64,000 nt of DNA from Paenibacillus sp. A3. GTDB lineage: Bacteria > Bacillota > Bacilli > Paenibacillales > NBRC-103111. The translations under genes were made by a program, and so were the position numbers. Location: positions 61,779 through 125,778 of the forward strand of contig NZ_JTHN01000029.1 of the NCBI RefSeq assembly GCF_001399685.1, written 5' to 3'. The notes below the pieces were generated by a model. The model was not told the DNA's origin and did not search any database. It was given only the letters and a program-made list of their open reading frames with translations. How positions within the stretch are numbered: position 1 is the first letter of the stretch; each line of letters opens with the position of its first letter. Below, piece by piece: positions 1 to 6,741 of the stretch.

Positions 1-367
1 CCTCCGGTGAGCCAAAATACTGCATGCTGCCGGTCACGTCCAGGAATTGCTCGTCGATACTAAATGGCTCGACCAAGTCTGTGAATGATTCATAAATTCG
101 GGTAATGGCCAGCGAGACATCGATGTACGTCCTCATCCGCGGCCGGATCACCACGAGCTCCGGACACTTTCCAAGAGCCTCCCCAAGCGTCTCTGCAGTC
201 TTTACGCCGCGTGCTTTCGCAATTGGGCAGGCCGTCAATATGATGCCTGATCTGCGTGCTGGGTCACCGGCTACAACTACGGGTTGATCCGCATATTCAG
301 GATGAGCTGCCTTCTCGACGCTCGCATAGAAGGATTGACAATCCGCGAGCATGATGACTTTCTTCAT
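1..367 (-). CDS. Y-family DNA polymerase, UvrX/UmuC-like (N-terminal part; gene runs off the window)
   Basis: The minus-strand reading from the ATG at 367 gives about 122 residues of a lesion-bypass polymerase N-terminus. The start contains the catalytic-aspartate motif ADCQSFYASVE, and further in there is SIDEQFLDVTGS, which supplies the second acidic cluster of the palm domain. The family copies damaged DNA during the SOS response. Phages and plasmids of Bacilli often carry one (UvrX, YqjW). The gene continues left of base 1, so the fingers, thumb and little-finger domains are not visible. It is absent from the supplied frame list because it lacks an end in the window. Family call is firm; whether the gene is intact cannot be judged. 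Confidence 0.88.
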   Translation of the reverse strand, partial: MKKVIMLADCQSFYASVEKAAHPEYADQPVVVAGDPARRSGIILTACPIAKARGVKTAETLGEALGKCPELVVIRPRMRTYIDVSLAITRIYESFTDLVEPFSIDEQFLDVTGSMQYFGSPE

Positions 368-492
368 CTTCCCCACTTGGCTATTCCCCAAGTTGTTCGC
401 CTCCGATGAGAACATTTGTTTGTATTATATGCGAACAATATGAAAACATACAATAGAAATATCTTCCTTTTAAATATTTTTTCATCGTGGGT

Positions 493-529
493 AATAAAAA
501 ATGGACGCCACGGTTACACGCCAGCGTCC
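493..529 (-). terminator. Intrinsic terminator after the left repressor gene
   Basis: On the minus strand GGACGC (529-524) pairs with GCGTCC (508-503) and is followed by a T-rich run (502-493). It lies just downstream of the stop codon of the 546-767 gene and before the polymerase gene, so it would end the repressor transcript. Confidence 0.6.
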
Positions 530-545
530 TCTTTCACGTATTCAT

Positions 546-767
546 TTAATTTACTGGCGGGGACTCTTTTTTCTCGTATTCCAATAAGTCTCCTACTTCC
601 ACCTCGAGGAATTCGCACAGCTTGTCCAATAAATCCCTTGGATACCGTTCCATCGTATCATTATACATTCTGCGAACGACTTCAAAATGACAATCCGCTC
701 CCGTGGCAATCTGCCGGATCGACAACCCCCGAGAATCTGCTATCTCTCTTAGCTTTGACCGGATCAT
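546..767 (-). CDS. Small XRE-family HTH regulator (left repressor)
   Basis: A 73-residue protein that is almost only a helix-turn-helix domain: LREIADSRGLSIRQIATGAD is the HTH core, followed by two more helices, and the tail is short and acidic. Its size and arrangement are those of YozG/Cro-like one-domain regulators. It is transcribed divergently from the small plus-strand genes starting near 859. A good promoter for it (789-817) and three copies of a 17-bp dyad lie in the gap between them, so it very probably controls both itself and the 859-1747 genes. Which lysogeny decision it serves is unknown, since a second repressor/Cro pair sits at 59.5-60.2 kb. Confidence 0.8.
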   Translation of the reverse strand: MIRSKLREIADSRGLSIRQIATGADCHFEVVRRMYNDTMERYPRDLLDKLCEFLEVEVGDLLEYEKKESPPVN

Positions 768-788
768 AGGACACCCCCTCCTACCTCG

Positions 789-817
789 AAAATATCACGA
801 CAAAGAAAGTTTGTCAA
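789..817 (-). promoter_or_regulatory. Sigma-A-type promoter of the left repressor
   Basis: On the minus strand a perfect TTGACA (817-812), a 17-base spacer and TATTTT (794-789) lie upstream of the repressor start at 767. The 17-bp dyad at 799-815 overlaps the -35 box and spacer, as expected for autoregulation. Confidence 0.65.
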
Positions 818-877
818 AACCAGTTGACAAACAAAGTTAGTCATTTTATCATAAGGATATGACAAACAAAGTTAGTC
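799..877. promoter_or_regulatory. Three operator dyads between divergent promoters
   Basis: Three copies of the dyad GACWAAC-AAA-GTTWGTC occur at 799-815, 826-842 and 861-877; the last two are identical over 17 bases and the first differs at two positions. Copy 1 covers the repressor promoter, copy 2 overlaps the -35 box of the rightward promoter, and copy 3 lies just downstream of its predicted start. This is the usual layout of a self-regulating repressor switch; the bound protein is inferred to be the HTH product of 546-767. Confidence 0.75.
824..852 (+). promoter_or_regulatory. Rightward sigma-A-type promoter of the left small-gene operon
   Basis: TTGACA (824-829), a 17-base spacer and TATCAT (847-852). 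The predicted transcription start is about 859, exactly on an ATG. The -35 box overlaps the second operator copy, so this promoter should be repressible. Confidence 0.7.
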
Positions 878-1125
878 AATTGGAGGTGGTTATTATCAAA
901 CCATTTCACCAACGCATGGCTGAACTTTGGACGCTCCAACGCTCGCGGCTTCTAACCGATGACGAATTGCAGGAAATGGCCCATTGCCTAACGGCAAACG
1001 AAAACTACTGCTGGAAGATGGCAAAGCTGGAAAACTGGTCACTCATGGCATCTATGATCTGCGATACGGAATGGCAGCATGAGATATGCGGGAGAATCGA
1101 TGAATTAATGGCCGACGGGCCTTAA
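859..1125 (+). CDS. Small phage protein, DUF7667-like
   Basis: The core, with MAELWTLQRSR near the N-terminus and a later EWQHEI motif, matches a small conserved family seen in Paenibacillus phages (DUF7667 as I recall it); no function is known. The start is a problem. The first ATG (859) coincides with the predicted transcription start and its first codons are operator DNA. A strong GGAGGTGG at 882-889 points instead to ATT 892 or ATC 895, which would give the N-terminus usual for the family. ATG 916 lacks a good binding site. The gene is either leaderless or uses a non-standard start codon. The stop is certain. Confidence 0.7.
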   Translation: MTNKVSQLEVVIIKPFHQRMAELWTLQRSRLLTDDELQEMAHCLTANENYCWKMAKLENWSLMASMICDTEWQHEICGRIDELMADGP

Positions 1126-1141
1126 ACGCGGGGAGTCGACC

Positions 1142-1309
1142 ATGGCCGAAGAGTTGCAGACGCTTAGAAACGATCTTCTGGAGCTTCACAAGTTCTGGGG
1201 TACGGAGGCCTTAGAACGGCCCGATGAGGCCGGGCAGGAATTTGCCAAGGGCGTAAGCTACGGATTTAAGATCGCGGCGGCGATCATTGAAACTAAGGAA
1301 CCAAAATAG
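1142..1309 (+). CDS. Small hypothetical phage protein (55 aa)
   Basis: ATG 1142 is preceded by GGGGAG at good spacing and opens a 55-residue frame ending at TAG 1307-1309. The product is acidic and helical with a Gly/Ala-rich C-terminal part and no recognisable domain. It lies 16 bases after the DUF7667-like gene in the same operon. Similar short proteins are common in this part of Paenibacillus prophages. Function unknown. Confidence 0.65.
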   Translation: MAEELQTLRNDLLELHKFWGTEALERPDEAGQEFAKGVSYGFKIAAAIIETKEPK

Positions 1310-1312
1310 CGC

Positions 1313-1328
1313 GGGGGCTTCGGCCCCC
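1313..1328 (+). other. Very stable RNA hairpin with a UUCG tetraloop
   Basis: GGGGGC-TTCG-GCCCCC sits right after the stop codon of the 1142-1309 gene. It has a C(UUCG)G loop but no T-run, so it is more likely a transcript-stabilising or processing hairpin between genes than a terminator. Confidence 0.55.
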
Positions 1329-1352
1329 GGATAAATACGGGAGGTATGCAGG

Positions 1353-1523
1353 ATGAGGGCATACGTGATCCGTTACAACGATCCGCAGTATGGAACATGT
1401 TCAGCAGAAGTAATTGCCGGTACCGAAGCCGATGCACGGGCAGACTTTAAAAGGCGCTTTCCGCAGGCTGACATTTTAGCATCGTTTGAAAAACCAGTGA
1501 AAAACATCGTCGGCGGACGGTAA
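1353..1523 (+). CDS. Small hypothetical phage protein (56 aa)
   Basis: ATG 1353 follows GGGAGG at 1340-1345 and opens a 56-residue basic protein beginning MRAYVIRYND, with an alternating beta-strand/helix look. It is the third gene of the left plus-strand operon. No function can be assigned. Confidence 0.6.
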   Translation: MRAYVIRYNDPQYGTCSAEVIAGTEADARADFKRRFPQADILASFEKPVKNIVGGR

Positions 1524-1540
1524 ACGCGGGAGGAATGGGC

Positions 1541-1747
1541 ATGAAATGGAAACAGTATGTAATCTATATCGCGGGCGGCGAACGGATCGGTACAATACGC
1601 GAAACATGCATAACCAACGCCACTAAGCAATTCGTCGGTACACTCGACCGGCCCGCAAAGTATGAACTGTACGACAGGCACAACGCAACCGTTCGATACA
1701 ACAATAATATTGGTCTCATGAATGACTTTTTGGTCATGGAAGCGTAA
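1541..1747 (+). CDS. Small hypothetical phage protein (68 aa)
   Basis: The start at ATG 1541 was chosen because GGGAGG at 1528-1533 is seven bases upstream; the earlier in-frame ATG at 1535 is too close. The product is basic and strand-rich. It is the last gene of the left plus-strand operon and is followed by a strong hairpin at 1809-1850. No recognisable domain. Confidence 0.6.
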   Translation: MKWKQYVIYIAGGERIGTIRETCITNATKQFVGTLDRPAKYELYDRHNATVRYNNNIGLMNDFLVMEA

Positions 1748-1808
1748 ATGGCCCGCCTGACGAGGCCCGCGCGGAACGGGCCGAAACCTACCGGCACAAG
1801 CTGCATAG

Positions 1809-1850
1809 AAAATCCCCGCCAGCCTTACGAAGCCGGTGGGGATTTCGGTT
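1809..1850. terminator. Hairpin terminator between convergent genes
   Basis: ATCCCCGCC (1812-1820) pairs imperfectly with GGTGGGGAT (1835-1843), with short T-rich stretches on both sides. It lies between the ends of the plus-strand operon and the minus-strand 1868-2326 gene and could serve both. Confidence 0.6.
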
Positions 1851-1867
1851 TGATAGGCCGTATTATT

Positions 1868-2326
1868 TCATTTCAATGTGCGTAAGTAACCTGAGCCTCT
1901 ACATTCGTCCCAAGCTCTATGATAACATTGCATAGTAAGCTTATACGAGTCTGATTTCGGCGCAATCAGCTCTCCTCCGCCCTCGTGCCCCCTATAGACC
2001 TTGAAAGAAGCAAGTTGTTCTTCTTGACCCTTATCATTGAGATATGAAAGTATAATTTCCGTGTATGAATGATCAAAGTCTTCTTCCGCTCTAGTATCCT
2101 TATAATGGTATGAAATTACTTTCCCTTCGGGAACCTTGAGGTCAACAGTGTGCGCGTACTGAGCAAGATCGGGCACCAGATCCGCCGCTTGACAATGATA
2201 GATCGCATCGCTGCAATCCCAATACGTCTGATAGGGCCATGCCAAAGCTTCCCTTGTGCCTAAGCCCGTGAAACAAACAGCGCTCAGAAGTATTGCGACT
2301 AGCTTTTTTAACGCTTGCCCTCTCAT
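1868..2326 (-). CDS. Secreted hypothetical protein
   Basis: A basic start, a hydrophobic stretch (KKLVAILLSAVCFTGLG) and a likely cleavage site after ALA indicate a signal peptide. The mature part of about 120 residues has four cysteines, suggesting disulfides in an exported protein. The start at ATG 2326 fits GGGGGAGAG about eight bases upstream better than the GTG at 2335. The gene stands alone between the left operon and the DUF6414-like region, is AT-richer than the phage core, and is a likely lysogenic-conversion gene. No family recognised. Confidence 0.65.
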   Translation of the reverse strand: MRGQALKKLVAILLSAVCFTGLGTREALAWPYQTYWDCSDAIYHCQAADLVPDLAQYAHTVDLKVPEGKVISYHYKDTRAEEDFDHSYTEIILSYLNDKGQEEQLASFKVYRGHEGGGELIAPKSDSYKLTMQCYHRAWDECRGSGYLRTLK

Positions 2327-2526
2327 TTCAAACACTCTCCCCCATATTAGATTTGATTTCGACCTAATTTATACAGATCTAAATATATGGCTGGAAATGA
2401 ATGGCTAGAACTTAATATTTAAAGTATGCATAAGCTGCCGAAATATGTAGCGTCTACGTATAAGTGCCGGTCGGTTTCACTATAAACTCCAACAGGTTCT
2501 TATGGATTCGTCTCTCGATTCAATAA

Positions 2527-2555
2527 TTGGCGAATTGTGGTAGATAGTGTATGAT
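2527..2555 (+). promoter_or_regulatory. Sigma-A-type promoter for the 2574-2843 gene
   Basis: TTGGCG (2527-2532), 17-base spacer, TATGAT (2550-2555). The predicted start falls only about a dozen bases before the ATG, so the leader is essentially just GGAGGTGTACAA. Confidence 0.55.
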
Positions 2556-2573
2556 TGTGCTGGAGGTGTACAA

Positions 2574-2843
2574 ATGAATATATTAGAGTTTATCGAAAGG
2601 GAAGGCTGGTACAAAGTCGATTATGAAATTATCCCTGAACAAGGAGAAATGGAAGAGTACTTAAATGTTGATCCTAATGAAATGATATCTAGGGCGGTTG
2701 ATTTATCTGGAGCAGAATTATGGAATTATAATGGATTGAAGGCTTATTTCCATACCCGAACTCGGGTAATGTCAGTCGGAAACGGAGACGGGGAAAATAG
2801 CAACATCGCAGTTATTATCAGGATTAAGAAATCGAACGAATAA
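2574..2843 (+). CDS. Hypothetical acidic protein (89 aa)
   Basis: The start MNILEFIERE at 2574 is chosen for the GGAGG seven bases upstream. The protein is acidic with mixed helix and strand. It forms a single-gene unit with its own promoter (2527-2555) and terminator (2848-2868). Its AT-rich composition and separate transcription unit suggest a recently gained accessory gene. No function recognised. Confidence 0.6.
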   Translation: MNILEFIEREGWYKVDYEIIPEQGEMEEYLNVDPNEMISRAVDLSGAELWNYNGLKAYFHTRTRVMSVGNGDGENSNIAVIIRIKKSNE

Positions 2844-2847
2844 ATTA

Positions 2848-2868
2848 GCACCTTTCAGGTGCTTTTTT
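2848..2868 (+). terminator. Intrinsic terminator
   Basis: GCACCT-TTC-AGGTGC followed by six Ts, five bases after the stop of the 2574-2843 gene. Confidence 0.85.
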
Positions 2869-2874
2869 AATACC

Positions 2875-2973
2875 CTAATTTGAATACTTCGGGACATCCG
2901 GCTGATCATTACTATCAAAGCGAGCAGTCCGAGATACTTTGTCATAGCTTGTCTCTTTTACATTTTTACCCAT
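2875..2973 (-). CDS. Short reading frame, possible gene remnant (32 aa)
   Basis: ATG 2973 to TAG 2875 encodes a hydrophilic 32-residue peptide; the frame is open for another ten codons upstream with protein-like composition but no start or ribosome binding site there. It looks more like the 3' end of a lost gene than an expressed peptide. Included at low confidence because the 2.87-3.12 kb gap holds nothing else apparent. Confidence 0.2.
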   Translation of the reverse strand: MGKNVKETSYDKVSRTARFDSNDQPDVPKYSN

Positions 2974-3120
2974 AGTATCACGAACTCGTACAACTCCATA
3001 AATTCGACTTTAATTGAAATAATTTGACGGATTAAATACCCTCGTATCGCCAAAATGGGACTTTTGTTGTAAAGTATCTAATATACCAGAATATACTATT
3101 TTTGAAAGTGGGTTATTTTA

Positions 3121-4035
3121 ATGAAAGAAATCATTTATCTCGACACTTCATTTCTAAATTCCTTCATTGCACAAACGAATAATGGATTGCCTACAAATCA
3201 CGTCAGGGAGTTACTGGAACAAGAAACTAATACCTCTATAGATGCAACTCAAAGAGAGAGTTCTCACGAAGCATCCGGGAAGGCGAGTACAGGTAGTATA
3301 AGCATTCCAGCTGTATTTTCAACTCCATCAGGAGAATTAAATTATAAATATAATATAAAGAGTAAAATTGATAGTTCAGTCTCTTTGAGCCAACTTGACG
3401 CAGGTAAAGAAATAATCTCCAAACAACTACATGATAATGCTTTACTCGACTTTGAAAGTTACCTCGAAGAAAACCATAGATATTGCACGAATCTCAACTT
3501 CGAAGCAAAACAATTGGGTGAATTTATTAAAATCACCCATCCCTTTGACATATTTGATATTAATTATATAAGAAATTTGTATAAAGTTGATCTTTTGACA
3601 GAACTCATGACACTCAATCAGATTCCGCCGGCACACGTGAAGGATAAGAGCAAATGGAAACCTCGTCTTGAACCAGGAGTAGAAATGGGCATGAAGGGAT
3701 TTGACTTGCTATTTCGCTACTTGTCAAACATTATTCCTTCTAGCCTTTGCATAAAGCAGGGGAAATTTTTTTCTCCGTTAAAAGAGGAATATATTCGCGG
3801 GAATAACTCGGATATCATTTTTAAATACGGCACGCAATCTTCATTAAATATTACCGTTATAGGAAAGACAACACGAATTTTCGACCAGTTTGATATAGAC
3901 ATGTTCTCAGAAAATGGCGATTTATCTAAGGCTTCCATCGCGATAAATGTATTTTTTCAAGAGGTTCTAGATCAAATTCGCCTAATTAAAAAAGGAGACA
4001 TTATCGTCTCCCCCATTGCTATTTATTTCGAATAA
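3121..4035 (+). CDS. DUF6414-like accessory protein
   Basis: A 304-residue protein starting MKEIIYLDTSFLNSFIAQTN. The IIYLDT...NS-IAQ opening and overall length match what I recall of the DUF6414 family, cytosolic proteins of unknown function found sporadically in mobile elements. No catalytic motif or membrane segment is visible. Residues 30-70 are Ser/Thr/Glu-rich and probably flexible. The start has only a weak GTGGG. The gene is strongly AT-rich compared with the phage core and sits in the accessory left arm. Its 3' end overlaps the end of a convergent small gene (4019-4189) by 17 bases. Confidence 0.6.
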   Translation: MKEIIYLDTSFLNSFIAQTNNGLPTNHVRELLEQETNTSIDATQRESSHEASGKASTGSISIPAVFSTPSGELNYKYNIKSKIDSSVSLSQLDAGKEIISKQLHDNALLDFESYLEENHRYCTNLNFEAKQLGEFIKITHPFDIFDINYIRNLYKVDLLTELMTLNQIPPAHVKDKSKWKPRLEPGVEMGMKGFDLLFRYLSNIIPSSLCIKQGKFFSPLKEEYIRGNNSDIIFKYGTQSSLNITVIGKTTRIFDQFDIDMFSENGDLSKASIAINVFFQEVLDQIRLIKKGDIIVSPIAIYFE

Positions 4036-4189
4036 GTCTCCATTTTTTTGATCGTTCTTGCATCTCTTCTTTTGAGCGTTTAATTTTATTGGAGGTACTC
4101 TCAAATTCGGTTTCAAATTCCCGTTGCTTTTTCATTGTTTCATCTAAGCCTTTGGAAATAAAATCACGAATTCCCTTCCGATTGAACAT
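4019..4189 (-). CDS. Small highly charged helical protein (56 aa)
   Basis: ATG 4189 is preceded by a strong AGGAGG (spacing 7) and opens a 56-residue frame ending at TAG 4021-4019. The product is a Lys/Glu/Arg-rich probable coiled coil. Its stop lies inside the 3' end of the plus-strand DUF6414-like gene, so the two are convergent and overlap. Function unknown; the pairing may be fortuitous. The strong binding site is the main support. Confidence 0.55.
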   Translation of the reverse strand: MFNRKGIRDFISKGLDETMKKQREFETEFESTSNKIKRSKEEMQERSKKWRLIRNK

Positions 4190-4266
4190 ACAATCAGCCT
4201 CCTAGTTAAATTATATTCTAAAATTCAAGAAAATGCCATTCTGCTGTTATACAATTCATCTTACTT

Positions 4267-4294
4267 AATCCACTCCTTATCTACGGGAGTGGAT
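4267..4294. terminator. Perfect 10-bp hairpin in the gap before the lysis module
   Basis: AATCCACTCC (4267-4276) pairs perfectly with GGAGTGGATT (4285-4294) around an 8-base loop; the flanks are AT-rich without a long T-run. It probably terminates transcripts entering from the left arm. The rest of the 4190-4474 gap is AT-rich and shows no reading frame. Confidence 0.45.
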
Positions 4295-4406
4295 TATTAG
4301 TGTTGTCTTTAAGTTTATTTTAAACCCCTAGCACCTTGATTTAGTTACAAATAAATTGCAAAGTTTTTGCAGAAAAATTATACCCACATTTTTACATTTT
4401 GTTATA

Positions 4407-4437
4407 TAAAAATACCCCGCCAGCCTAAGCCAGCGGG
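4407..4437 (-). terminator. Intrinsic terminator of the late operon
   Basis: On the minus strand a 9-bp stem (CCCGCTGGC / GCTGGCGGG with two G-T pairs) and TTAG loop is followed by GTATTTTTAT. It lies 38 bases after the last lysis gene and so ends the late transcription unit. Confidence 0.75.
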
Positions 4438-4474
4438 ATAAGGAAATTTTTCCTGAGCAAGATTTATACGCCGG

Positions 4475-5176
4475 TCATCCCTTCTTCCGTAACCGGAACG
4501 CGACGGCAGCCAGGCGCCAGAACAAATTCGGCCCCTGAGGTGTATCGACTACACCCTTCAGTGCCTCTGCACCAAACTCTGTCGAGAACCACTCAGGTAC
4601 ATTTTGGTCAGCCATTTGGGATTTCAACGTATTAATTTCCTTGATATGTGCATCGGCCGTATTGAGTAACGTCTGGCACTCTCCCTTCAAGGCCGCCACT
4701 TGCGACTCCAATTCTGCAACCCTCTCCTTTAACATTTCGTCATCCCCCTCGTTTTCAAGTGATTCTAAATATTCCCCTGGGTTTACGTGCAGCCCGTAAC
4801 CGTAACTTGGTGCGTCCTTCGCACGAATTTCATAATGCAGGTGCGATCCGGTACTCCGGCCGGTCGTCCCTTGATTTCCGACGATATCGCCTTTGGAAAG
4901 CTTCTGCCCCTTCCGGACCATGACCGAATCTAGGTGGCAATAACAATGTACATAGCCCCTATCATCCCGTAGCGCGACCACGTTTCCGTAGCCGCCGAAT
5001 CCTGTCCCGGGTCCTCCATCTCCAGCAAAAAGAACAACCCCACCTACAAAGGCGGGGATAGGATATCGGTGATATTTTACAAGGTCGATGCCTGTGTGAA
5101 ACGATCGGCTGCCGTTGAACGGATCAGACCGGTATCCGTACGGGCTTGTGATTTTCCATCCATCAAAAACTCCCAT
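4475..5176 (-). CDS. M23-family (LytM) peptidoglycan endopeptidase
   Basis: The first 140 residues form a LytM domain with zinc ligands and catalytic residues in place: H27 and D31 (HTGID), H81 (CHLD) and the H112-x-H114 pair (HLHYE). The family cuts peptide cross-links in peptidoglycan. A coiled-coil stretch follows (about 145-190), then a basic C-terminus. There is no signal peptide, so it should depend on the phage holin for release. It is the last gene of the lysis cassette, downstream of the GH19-type endolysin, giving the phage two wall enzymes with different bond specificity. A weak GGGGGCGAG precedes the ATG. Confidence 0.85.
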   Translation of the reverse strand: MGVFDGWKITSPYGYRSDPFNGSRSFHTGIDLVKYHRYPIPAFVGGVVLFAGDGGPGTGFGGYGNVVALRDDRGYVHCYCHLDSVMVRKGQKLSKGDIVGNQGTTGRSTGSHLHYEIRAKDAPSYGYGLHVNPGEYLESLENEGDDEMLKERVAELESQVAALKGECQTLLNTADAHIKEINTLKSQMADQNVPEWFSTEFGAEALKGVVDTPQGPNLFWRLAAVAFRLRKKG

Positions 5177-5191
5177 ACTGTCGCTCGCCCC

Positions 5192-5926
5192 CTATACTTC
5201 CGCCTGGCCGGATGCCCGGCGCAATGCATTCGCAAGCGTCCGTTGCCAATCTCGAAGCTTTACTGCAGCTTCCGCTCCCTCGGTATCTCCTGCGGCAAGT
5301 GCCGCCTGATACGAAGCATCATGAGCTAAATATGCCGGCTTGAGATAGCCCTCAATGATATTGTTTGCGATGTCTTCTTTCAACACTGGTTCGTCCGCCT
5401 CCTTGTTTTGACTTATCCATCTCTGATAGAGCGCCTGTCGATCTGCCGACCCATTGTAGCCACCGTTGACGCGCCGAGTAATTTGCGTAACGTTCGCCCC
5501 GCTGTCTACCAGTTGGTTCATCCCTGCGTTGGCCCACCAAAATCCCGCTGAAGACCAAGGGTATTTGGCGGCGACGTAATCGACACCCTGCATTACTGCG
5601 GCGTCGCCAATGTGGTTAGCGAAACGCTGGTAATTGCAACGCCCAGTCAACTGGATATATCCAGCGCCTTTGTATCGGGGACCGTCACCCGGATTGACGT
5701 TGCCAAGATCAATCCGGCCCTCATATGCTGCTCCGCTGGCAAGTTCTTTTGTATACAGCCCCAACCCCGATTCATGCCCGCATTGACTCATAAAATGGGC
5801 TATCCTATCCGGTGTGGTGATGTCATACCGAGTTAATGCATCGTTCAAATCATCCATCACGGCAATGGTCGTGCTTCTCCATCCGAAATTCGCAAGTTGT
5901 TCTGCCGTTACCCATTGCTTACTCAT
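5192..5926 (-). CDS. GH19-type (chitinase-fold) endolysin
   Basis: A 244-residue protein. The N-terminal 170 residues resemble the lysozyme-like GH19 domain: QCGHESG supplies the likely catalytic Glu (E52) and YKGAGYIQLTGRCNY is the conserved substrate-groove segment. The family hydrolyses glycosidic bonds, in phages usually in peptidoglycan. The rest (about 175-244) is helical and may bind the wall. The start at ATG 5926 overlaps the end of the HNH gene by 8 bases, suggesting coupled translation; the frame is open further upstream but without homology. No signal peptide. Confidence 0.85.
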   Translation of the reverse strand: MSKQWVTAEQLANFGWRSTTIAVMDDLNDALTRYDITTPDRIAHFMSQCGHESGLGLYTKELASGAAYEGRIDLGNVNPGDGPRYKGAGYIQLTGRCNYQRFANHIGDAAVMQGVDYVAAKYPWSSAGFWWANAGMNQLVDSGANVTQITRRVNGGYNGSADRQALYQRWISQNKEADEPVLKEDIANNIIEGYLKPAYLAHDASYQAALAAGDTEGAEAAVKLRDWQRTLANALRRASGQAEV

Positions 5927-6434
5927 TGGCCGCCTGCTCCTCTCGCTTCTGATGATGCCGCACTCTTTCCATAGCCCCCTCGAAGGATTCCCCGTCCTGC
6001 GGAATCGGATTACATCCGGGCAGCGCAAGCTTTTGCATCATGAATTCGCCGATCGGCAGATTGTGGATGCCGGTTCCGCCGTCTACTTCATCGCTCGTAC
6101 CGGTATGATGATCTTGGCATAGGACCATCATGTTTCGAATATCATCGATCGATGTGATCGGCTGGGTTTTCAATAGGCGCCCATAACCGTAGATGTCCCA
6201 TTCCTCGCACCATTCTTTCAATTTCTCGAAGTCTACGAGATTCGCGAACATATGATATATCCGGTGGTGCACCTGCATCTCCTCGGTAGAACCGCAAATA
6301 TAGCAACGATAATGCCCATCTTCTTTAAGTCGCTGTTTGGCGGCGCGGAATTCAGGGGTCTCCTCTCGGTCGGCTTTATCCGGATCTACAACGAAAACGC
6401 GTAGTGTACGCTTTTCAATGTGCACTGGTATCAT
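5919..6434 (-). CDS. HNH-endonuclease-like protein inside the lysis cassette
   Basis: 171 residues with a complete HNH/zinc-finger pattern: C44-x2-C47, H56-H57 (MQVHH), and C106-x2-H109-H110 (LCQDHH). HNH nucleases cut DNA and in phages are often linked to packaging or homing. Its position between holin and endolysin is unusual. It overlaps the holin start region by 20 bases and the endolysin by 8, so it is expressed with them. It may be a resident homing-type gene or a host-DNA nuclease; the residues look intact. Confidence 0.75.
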   Translation of the reverse strand: MIPVHIEKRTLRVFVVDPDKADREETPEFRAAKQRLKEDGHYRCYICGSTEEMQVHHRIYHMFANLVDFEKLKEWCEEWDIYGYGRLLKTQPITSIDDIRNMMVLCQDHHTGTSDEVDGGTGIHNLPIGEFMMQKLALPGCNPIPQDGESFEGAMERVRHHQKREEQAANE

Positions 6435-6738
6435 TTCGTTTCCCCTTTCTCACAGGCGGGCTAATAGATTTTTGCTGCATTTGAGCTGCTGCAGCTGCGA
6501 CGAGAAACGAATTTGCGAAGGTCAGAGCATATACCCGCCAATCCGTCACACTAGAGCCGGTAGCAAATTGTGCAGCCAACAGCACGAAGAAGGCCACCAT
6601 GACAGCGAAAACATCCGTCGGGACCTTCAGGTACTCATCTAGCAAACTCTTACTGTATTGGACAATGAAAAAAGTCAACAAAGAAGCCCCTCCCATAGCG
6701 GAAAGGGCCTCCCATGTGAAAAATTGGCTTTCTTGCAT
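6415..6738 (-). CDS. Phage holin
   Basis: 107 residues with two to three hydrophobic segments: about 12-30, 42-60 (VFAVMVAFFVLLAAQFATG) and 70-87. A charged C-terminal tail rich in Lys/Arg follows. Size, topology and position directly after xhlA and before the wall enzymes identify it as a holin, which permeabilises the membrane at lysis time. The frame begins four bases after the xhlA stop. Confidence 0.75.
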   Translation of the reverse strand: MQESQFFTWEALSAMGGASLLTFFIVQYSKSLLDEYLKVPTDVFAVMVAFFVLLAAQFATGSSVTDWRVYALTFANSFLVAAAAAQMQQKSISPPVRKGKRNDTSAH

Positions 6739-6741
6739 TTC

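Noticed and set aside
416..769. Plus-strand reading frame of 117 codons over the left repressor
   Set aside because: Antisense to a convincing HTH gene with its own promoter and terminator; composition is not protein-like and no ribosome binding site precedes it.
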